NCBI RefSeq assembly: GCF_038396675.1
Contig: NC_088933.1
Coordinates: 38,841,001 to 38,905,000 of the forward strand
Length of the DNA stretch: 64,000 nt
Reading direction: 5' to 3'
Source: Hydra vulgaris
Lineage: Eukaryota; Cnidaria; Hydrozoa; Anthoathecata; Hydridae
Below are positions 56,739 to 64,000 of the stretch, one piece after another. The position numbers and the translations under genes were made by a program. The first letter of the stretch is position 1. The number at the start of each line of letters is the position of its first letter. The notes under the pieces are model-generated. The model was not told where the DNA came from and did no database searches. It saw only the letters and a list, made by a program, of their open reading frames with translations.

Positions 56739-57418
56739 CGATAAAAATATACATATTTAAACATTCAGGTACGCATAAATTATGATAAAAGTATTTTTTT
56801 TATAATTGTTTCTTTGAGATATTCATGGTAGTAAAATACTGCTTCAAGTCTCAACTTCTAATTGTAAAAACAAAGAAAAAAAAATCACGCACCGAAATCG
56901 AAATGCACATATATAATTACCCAGGTCACTTATTCCCTAATAACCTGATTCCGTAACGCTACAGTGGTTGATTATAATTAAATAAATAAGTTATTTTCAC
57001 AAGCTTAAGTAATTAATCAATCAGTTTAACGTCATCATCCGGTGAAATCTTTAATACCAGACGCCCTTGAATTTAATATCTATTAAGTATGCGTTATATA
57101 TATATTCCCTTACCTTACCTACTAAATAAAATCTATATATGTAAATGATTGCTGAAAACCGGCGCCACGAGTGCCCTCTAATTTACTAGGGAAAATATTC
57201 GTTACATTTTTTTCAGATTATAGATATTTACTGTAATAACTATTACAAATAACCCGAGGTGAAGGGGAAAAAATTTTTTTTTAATTTTCTGCATCTTAAA
57301 TTAAAATAATATTATACAATAAAATATTTTATCAAAATATATAGAATAGAAATATTTTATAAAAAAAAATTGTAGCGTTTTCAAAAGGAAACCATTGCAT
57401 GTATAAGCGTATAATTTA

Positions 57419-58342
57419 TGGTATCTTTCTATGAAATTTTCGGTGCCCAGGCTTGCAATACGCAGATTTCGCACGACTGTTTTTGCACGTTTATAAAGCT
57501 ACATCGGTTTAGAGACTTAGAGTCTTTATTATGTCTTACATTGCATGTAAAGCGTCTAAACCATTGCATGTATAAACCATTTAAAATGTTCAGTTATAGG
57601 TCTTTACGCATTTTCAGTTTATAACTGTTTGTAAATGTCCCTTAATATTGCAACATGCTGCATATACATGCAGTTTACATGTATATGCAGCCATTAATAA
57701 AGTAAGAATATATTGATTTTTCTTTACCTTTATTCGGAGAGTCATCTAAATGCAAAAATTTGGCTTTGACAAAATTTAAAAATTTTAAAAACATTTCTAA
57801 AGTTACTTAATGATATATATAATAATGCTTTCATAAAAGTTTTTTATTTTTACTTTGGGGAGGGGAGTGGTGAGTGGTGAGAGGTTTCATAAAAGGTTGA
57901 TTATAAATTTCATTGGGTTTGTTTAAAAAGAAAATAGTAATCTGATATAGTACTTTTAGTCTTTAAAAGTTGTAACCGGTTTATTTTCATAAATTCCATT
58001 TTTTTAGCTCTATTAGTGAGCGAAAAAGCAATTGGTTTTACGACTTTACTCTAATTGGTTTGTGGTTTATTTGGCTATAAAAAATTAGACCATTTTTTTA
58101 AATTTCGTTGGTTTTTTAGTTTAATTATCTAATTTTTTTTCTAATTAATTTTTTTACCTTATTTTTATAAATGCGTGATTTGAAATATACCTTAGCCCAA
58201 GTTTACGTAAATATTTGACGCTAAGAACTGGTATCTTTCTATGAAATTTTCGGTGCGCAGGCTTGCAATACGCAGATTTCACACGACTGTTTTTGCACGT
58301 TTATAAAGCTACAACGGTTTAGAGACTTAGCGTCTTTATTAA
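57419..58342. repeat. Direct repeat pair, about 113 bp, 810 bp apart
   Basis: 57419-57531 and 58229-58341 share TGGTATCTTTCTATGAAATT and the following about 95 bp with four single-base differences. The intervening 700 bp is AT-rich and non-coding. The arrangement could be short LTR-like ends of a non-autonomous element or a simple duplication; no target duplication was identified. Confidence 0.85.
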
Positions 58343-58709
58343 GCTTTACGTAGACCCGCGTTTACGCAAATTTACACAACAGCGTAACAAAGAATATTTG
58401 TTAGCGCGTCAGTGCAAACGTTTCATTTGCACTAATGCTTTAGTGCGCATAAATAACGTCTATACAGAACTTTTAGCTAATTTATATTTAAGCACTTTCT
58501 TGTTGCTAATTTACATTTATGTTAATTTATTATCTACAATTAATAAAAACCTTATATATAATCTAATTGCATCAGATTACTATATTTTATTTAGGAAAGG
58601 AGAAAATTCTTAATTTACTTTGCTGCTAATACGCGAACAATTACCAATCTATCGAAAAAATTACATACTTGTCGAAATTTGTTTTTCTTGCAAAAGCTCT
58701 GTTAATTTT

Positions 58710-59286
58710 GAGAGAAGCAATGATTAAGTAAATAAATATTTTTGAGAGAAGCAATGATTAAGTAAATAAATATTTTTGAGAGAAGCAATGATTAAGTAAA
58801 TAAATATTTTTGAGAGAAGCAATGATTAAGTAAATAAATATTTTTGAGAGAAGCAATGATTAAGTAAATAAATATTTTTGAGAGAAGCAATGATTAAGTA
58901 AATAAATATTTTTGAGAGAAGCAATGATTAAGTAAATAAATATTTTTGAGAGAAGCAATGATTAAGTAAATAAATATTTTTGAGAGAAGCAATGATTAAG
59001 TAAATAAATATTTTTGAGAGAAGCAATGATTAAGTAAATAAATATTTTTGAGAGAAGCAATGATTAAGTAAATAAATATTTTTGAGAGAAGCAATGATTA
59101 AGTAAATAAATATTTTTGAGAGAAGCAATGATTAAGTAAATAAATATTTTTGAGAGAAGCAATGATTAAGTAAATAAATATTTTTGAGAGAAGCAATGAT
59201 TAAGTAAATAAATATTTTTGAGAGAAGCAATGATTAAGTAAATAAATATTTTTGAGAGAAGCAATGATTAAGTAAATAAATATTTA
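58710..59286. repeat. 34-bp minisatellite, 17 copies
   Basis: Units begin GAGAGAAGCAATGATTAAGT and end with a TATTTTT run; starts fall every 34 bp from 58710 to 59254, and the copies I read are identical. No coding frame. Confidence 0.97.
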
Positions 59287-60777
59287 TTAGCTGCTTACTA
59301 TACTTTTGAAATCTGACCTAAATTCCAGTTCTCAATATTTTAAGTTAAATTCGTTATTTATTTTAGGTTCTCAATTAATAATTTCAAATCATTTATTTTG
59401 TACTGTTACTCTTTTTCTTTTTTTACTGTTACTTTTTTGTTCGTTAAAAAAAAAAAAAAATAAGTAAAAAAATAAGCGTTTTTATCAAGTTTTTTGCCAC
59501 ATAAACATTACATCATTTATTACATAATCGTTACATCATTTATTCATAAAGTGAAGTTACCAATAAGTTTACAAGTTTTAAAAATGGGTTTCATACTTTT
59601 ATTTTTAACTTTTTTTTAACAAACGTATAATTTTTTGGCAAATCACAATATCTGCACTAAGAATATACAAACTTTAAAAATTTTTATAGACAACATAAAA
59701 AAAGTAAAGATAAAAAAAACAAAAACAAAAAAAAACACAAATACTGTTTTCAAACAAAGACGATAAAAGTTATAAAATACTTAAACAAATTTTAAAAAAC
59801 TTATGTAATGGAACGAAGAAAATAAAATTTTAGGGGGTAAGGATTTTTTTAAGTAAAAACAACATTAGTTAAAGTACAATCTATTTATAGATTTTATAAT
59901 TTAGCTGAAAAAAACGGAGAAAATTTTCAAAGAACCGTAAACATGTACAATTTAAAAAAAAAAACTTAGAAAAAATAGAAGTTTCTTGAAAATATAAGTA
60001 ACAAAAAATAAATATATAAATTATTTCGCTTTTAAAAACTCAAAACCATTTTGAACATAAAATATCTTGTCAAAACCTAAAAAGATTCTAAATTTTAAAT
60101 CTTGAAAAATCTGAATAAAAAAAGCACTTAAAAATCCATTGCATTGACTTCCGATTTGTCAACAACCGCTCAGATGACATAATTACTTTTAATTACGTCG
60201 ATAAGAAAAAATCAGTTTTAAGCAAGAACTTTATTAAGAAACTTTTTACAATACCTAGGTCATTTAAAATTTTATTGACAAAAATAAAAATATCCAAACC
60301 AAACTTCATTTTTTCAAAATAATTTAACAAAAACAAATTTTGCTCAAGAGCAAAGATCAAAAATATATGAAATGCCTCAAATGAGTTTTTGCAACTCAAA
60401 AATAAAATGCTATATACAACGGTTGCACCGACATTAAAATAATCCATCTTGAAGTATAAACCTCTAAAATATACATTTAAAAGAATTTTAAATACATTAA
60501 ACTGCAGCTGTCTAGCTGCATCCAAGTTTAACGTTTTAACACGTCAAACAATTATCGCAATGTCAGCAAAAAATTGCATTAAATATTTCTGTACATTTTT
60601 TTTATAATAACAAAACAGAAGATTATTTACAAACGGATCTTAAAACGATCCTTAAAAAACCTTTGATTGGAAGTTTGACTAAGCGATTTTCGTAAATTGA
60701 TCAAAAATGATGCAGCACAACTTTGAAGAGTAACGACAACTCAAGTCCACTGCATATTTCTGCCGAAGCACGCAATA
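59287..60777. other. AT-rich region, probably 3-prime flank of the BH3-like gene
   Basis: Accidental frames only (for example 60193-60525, hydrophobic, no family). A long 3-prime UTR of the minus-strand gene at 60778-61038 may extend into it. Confidence 0.4.
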
Positions 60778-61038
60778 CTAGGTTTTTGTTATCCTCCAGA
60801 CGAAAAACACGCTTGCACCAACAACCAATGCGATTTTAACGGTAGAGATAATTTTTTCGCGTCTAACCCGCATATTTAGTTCATCTCCCATAACTATAAT
60901 TGTATCAACTATATTCTGATAAACAACTTCGTTTAAATTAGCATTGTCCACTGCAACGTGATTACTTCTTGACTTTAAATTTGCCCGAGGCATCGAATGA
61001 CATGCGGCGTGACTTACCATCAAAAACATTACCCACAA
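60778..61038 (-). CDS. Small BH3-like, tail-anchored protein (86 aa; possible start at residue 16)
   Basis: Residues 43-55 (IVDTIIVMGDELN) follow the 13-position BH3 pattern: hydrophobic at 1, 5, 8 and 12, Gly-Asp-Glu in the centre and Asn after the last hydrophobic, as in BIM/BAK. Residues 67-81 (VKIALVVGASVFFVW) form one transmembrane helix followed by a short basic tail (RITKT), the form of a mitochondrial or ER tail anchor. No other BCL-2 homology domain fits, so a BH3-only pro-apoptotic role is inferred; BH3-only proteins are known in Hydra. MPRANLKS at residue 16 is an alternative start; ATGGTAAGT at residue 7 resembles a splice donor, so the N-terminus is uncertain. Confidence 0.6.
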   Translation of the reverse strand: MWVMFLMVSHAACHSMPRANLKSRSNHVAVDNANLNEVVYQNIVDTIIVMGDELNMRVRREKIISTVKIALVVGASVFFVWRITKT

Positions 61039-63081
61039 AATGTAGAGAAGTTTTAAAACAGAAAATCTGCAACAAATGACTTTTATATTTAAAAAAAACT
61101 GATTTGAAAGCCTCTTATTTGTTCTTTTTTTTTTTTTTTTGTTTTTTGTTTTTTGTTTTTGTCAAAGAACGTACGCCGTTTACAAAATTTTTCTTACACT
61201 ATGTTCCGCAAAAAAAAATTTTGTTATATTTTCTCTGGAATTTTTTGCTAGAGCTGGCGGGAATAATGCAATCGTTTTAGATTGGTCAGTCATTCTAGTT
61301 TAAAGAATAAAAGCTTGGCCGATTGGTGTTTAAATGTAAACAATAAAAAACCCGGGGAATCACCTATGTTTTCGTATGCTTTTACCTCGTGCTCTCTAAA
61401 CTCGTAAACTATGACTTCATATAAATAAATTATTTGTCTTTTATAATTTATGATTTCGTTTCATTAAATTCCTCATGAGAATAAAAACATTTAGAATAAT
61501 TATAACGGGAGAGCAAAAAGTGCTAGTGAACTGTTCACAATCAACAGAATAAGAGAAATTCTTTTTATCATAAAACAGATGTACTGACGTCAATTAAATT
61601 TTTTTTTTGTATTCTGTTTAAATTTTGAAAAAAGTGTTTGCTAAGAATAAATACTCTTTAGTTTTCATATGGAGAATATAAATAGTAGTTTTTTTCAAAA
61701 TTAAAAACGTAATGGAATATAAGAATAATAGGTTTTTATGAAAACCTTAATTCTAACCCGCCTATAACTTTCTTAAATAAAGGCAATTTTTATCTTGAAA
61801 GCAATGTATCATATATAAGTGTAATAAGAAATCATTAAGACTTTTGTCAACTAAATAGCTCTGAGACTTTAAATTTCTTAAAATGTTATTAGTTTTTATT
61901 CTATATAGTAATAAAATAATTGAGGAATAAACAAAATAGAAAACTTACTCTCTTATAAACAATATTACTAATTAATGTAACCGGGTTCGGAAAATTAGTA
62001 GAGTTTTAATTTTTAATAAAAAAATTGCAAACGATTTTTTTTGTTGTTGCACAATTTCCTCAAAAATCATTGATGTGTTTTTAAAAAACTTGCATTTTTT
62101 AATCGCAGTTTTCGTTGAAATTTCGTTGAGGCTTTGGAGCATAGTAAGATTGCAAAAACACTTTCGACCTTAAAAGTAAATTCATTAAACCGTTGGTTCA
62201 TTATTACTATATAAGTAACACTTGAACCACATTTCATTGATGAGATTTAGCAAAATAAACTTGCAAAATAAACAGAAATGTATTATAAAGTTAAATCGAT
62301 TCTTGTTCGTAACCATTTGTGTATACTGTGTGACGTAATAAAAATATTTGTGAGGGCGAAGGCTTTTTAGGAGTAATGATGGCATAAAACCTTTCACATT
62401 TATTATGATAAATATTTTCATTAACCTCAAAATAGTTTTTATATTATGGTTAATAAACATTCTAAATAAGACATAACAATCAGAAAGTTTAGCGGTTTAA
62501 AGATCTTATTTTTGATCTATATTCAAAAACATTTGAAAGGTAAGCCAGCGGATGCGGAAACTCCATTTTCATTTTTTTGTTTGTTTAAAAAAAAAATTAC
62601 TTTGAAGCGCTAAACTTCTTTTAAAGCACGATTTTTAAAGTTCTAAAACTTTTTTACTAAGTAAATAATCTCTTATAAAGCAAAGGATTAAATGTTTATA
62701 AACATTGTTTAAGATTACTGTCTCGTAATCTTTGTTGAAGTCTTGTGCCTCTTTGTTTTCATAAAAATGCTATTATGGTATTCTATCAAATTAATACAAT
62801 GTGACAAAAGCATAATTTTTTTTGTCAAACTTTCTTCAGCGGTCTTTCTTCATTATTTATAATAATGTTTTAATTTCTTTCTTTCTTTAAAGAAATAAAT
62901 TAAATCATTATTATAAATAAATAAAATCATTAAATAAATAATCACTTGTCGCAGTATGCATCCGCTCGGAATCAGATTTGTGTCTCAACTTGCGTCGCTA
63001 ATACGATCAAGACATTGGCAATTTGAGCAAAACTGGTGTGAAATGCCTAAGGAAAATATTAAAAAAAAAACAAAAAAAAGT
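61039..63081. other. Non-coding AT-rich region
   Basis: Upstream flank of the BH3-like gene. Short frames only, none recognised. Contains slightly more GC near 61240-61400, which might be promoter sequence. Confidence 0.4.
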
Positions 63082-63371
63082 AGTTGGAGCGACGCTACAC
63101 CTTATTTCTAAATACCATATTCAACATAAAAATAAGATCTAGCAGTTTTTTTTAGTGTTATAGCAGTTAATTTTTAAAATAACATTTTCGATCATGAAAC
63201 TTATTATAACCGGTTATCATACTTATTATACTAAATAACTTATTATAAGCAGTTTCATGATCGACAATATGCTATTTTAAAATTTACTCCTTTAACATTT
63301 TAAAATAAACTGATTGATCTTATTTTTATGTTGAATATGGTATTTAGAAATAAGGTGTAGCGTTGCTCTAA
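63082..63371. mobile_element. Foldback MITE (290 bp)
   Basis: Ends are inverted: TTGGAGCGACGCTACACC at the left and, read inward from the right, TTAGAGCAACGCTACACC, with homology extending about 50 bp (to AAAATAAGATC). The interior is also inverted (CGATCATGAAACTTATTATAA near 63190 and its near-complement near 63240-63264), so almost the whole element folds on itself. Confidence 0.85.
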
Positions 63372-63505
63372 TGAATTAACCCATTTCATGGAAAAAGTGT
63401 AACAACTTCATTTTGTCAGACTCGGGAAATATTTTTCATACAAACATCAATGACGTCATATGCTTGAAAATAAAGACTATCATGTTTTTATCACGTTGTT
63501 TTAAG

Positions 63506-63530
63506 GGAGTCACGCAAAAAGCGTGACTCC
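63506..63530. repeat. Perfect 10-bp hairpin with A5 loop
   Basis: GGAGTCACGC-AAAAA-GCGTGACTCC. Isolated, without a neighbouring gene; probably a MITE remnant. Confidence 0.8.
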
Positions 63531-64000
63531 ATAAAACAAAATATAATTTTGAAGAAAAAGAAAAAAAAGTGCAAATAATACCACTTTTTTGCGAGCTATT
63601 TTCAAACATAGGAGCTTGATTCTGGAAAAAGCCACAGTGCGTTTTAATAATGAGGATATAATTTTTTTTTTTTTTTTTGCCGCTCTAAATTATTTCTTAA
63701 TAAAAATAAATAAAATATGGTTGTATATTGGTCCGTTTTGTAGCAAATAGCACAATTTTCAAGATACTCGTTTTAAAACGCCAGTGTATTTTTATTAACT
63801 GAGAAACCTGACGTTGCAGTTTTTACATTGACCAGTTTAAAATTTTTTATATAATATCTTTAAAAAATAGTTTTGTTTTGCTTAAAGTGGTTTTGCGCAT
63901 TATTAATTTTTTTTTTTTCCTCACAATACCCGCTGTTTAATATTATTATTATTTTTTTAATTATTTATGTTTTAAATTATTCTTTCTCAGTTTGCTAAAT
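63531..64000. other. AT-rich end of window, nothing recognised
   Basis: No supported gene or repeat. Confidence 0.4.

Noticed and set aside
58710-59286. CRISPR-like array
   Set aside because: Identical contiguous 34-bp units without spacers: a minisatellite.
60193-60525. 110-aa hydrophobic minus-strand frame
   Set aside because: No family resemblance, no start context, lies downstream of the BH3-like gene and is probably 3-prime UTR.
63506-63530. Rho-independent-type terminator
   Set aside because: The sequence is eukaryotic, no gene precedes it and the U-tract is absent; kept only as a hairpin.

Overview
The window looks like a repeat-laden piece of a cnidarian genome, most likely Hydra. 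This is inferred from the very high A+T content, long (TA)n tracts, GT-AG introns, and the transposon families present: Penelope-like with GIY-YIG, CR1/L2-like LINEs, ZMYM1-like hAT, mariner, Polinton and a tRNA-derived SINE. Most of the DNA is mobile-element sequence in different states of decay. Host-gene candidates are few: a small BH3-like tail-anchored protein (60778-61038, minus), a two-exon coiled-coil gene (28879-29391, minus) and a multi-exon RAG1-N-terminus-like gene or relic (about 51700-54236, minus).

The centrepiece is a structurally complete Polinton/Maverick at 29491-48091 (18,601 bp). It has identical 148-bp terminal inverted repeats beginning AGT and ending ACT, and a perfect 6-bp target-site duplication (TGTATA). 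Its genes radiate outward from one 32-bp divergent promoter at 41807-41838. Leftward (minus) run a PLA2-like protein, integrase, a 22-aa-repeat protein, two small unknowns, a dUTPase-like protein, a membrane protein, an unknown, a basic core-like protein, the major capsid protein, an AT-hook protein, a small ORF and the protein-primed DNA polymerase. Rightward (plus) run the packaging ATPase, minor capsid protein, a pVI/pX-like protein, a second 22-aa-repeat protein, the adenain-like protease, a two-ORF tail-fibre/DUF2961 (GH172-like) unit, a DUF5871-like protein and a paralogue of the repeat-protein C-terminus. Many starts sit directly behind a TATATA(A)AAATG box. The morphogenesis module (capsid, penton, ATPase, protease) is open, but the polymerase has two stops and one frameshift, so this copy could not replicate itself.

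Left of the Polinton (1-29490): two Penelope-like fragments around (TA)n near 1-2260 and a third at 22298-22650. Two of these keep a recognisable hammerhead ribozyme. There are two copies of one DDE-like transposase family (2614-4516; 18779-20721 inside 27-bp inverted repeats), a mariner (7959-9273) nested in LINE tails and hAT relics, two convergent LINE copies (13285-16480), several MITEs, a 65-bp-arm palindrome at 22849-22985 and a decayed hAT transposase (23572-25690).

Right of the Polinton (48092-64000): a second DDE-like transposase family (48637-50361) flanked by repeated GTGACGCAAC motifs, the RAG1-like exons with a SINE insertion, an apparently intact Tc1/mariner-type element with a DD36E triad (54707-56013), a LINE 3-prime tail, a 17-copy 34-bp minisatellite, the BH3-like gene and a foldback MITE. 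The remaining AT-rich stretches carry nothing I can support.
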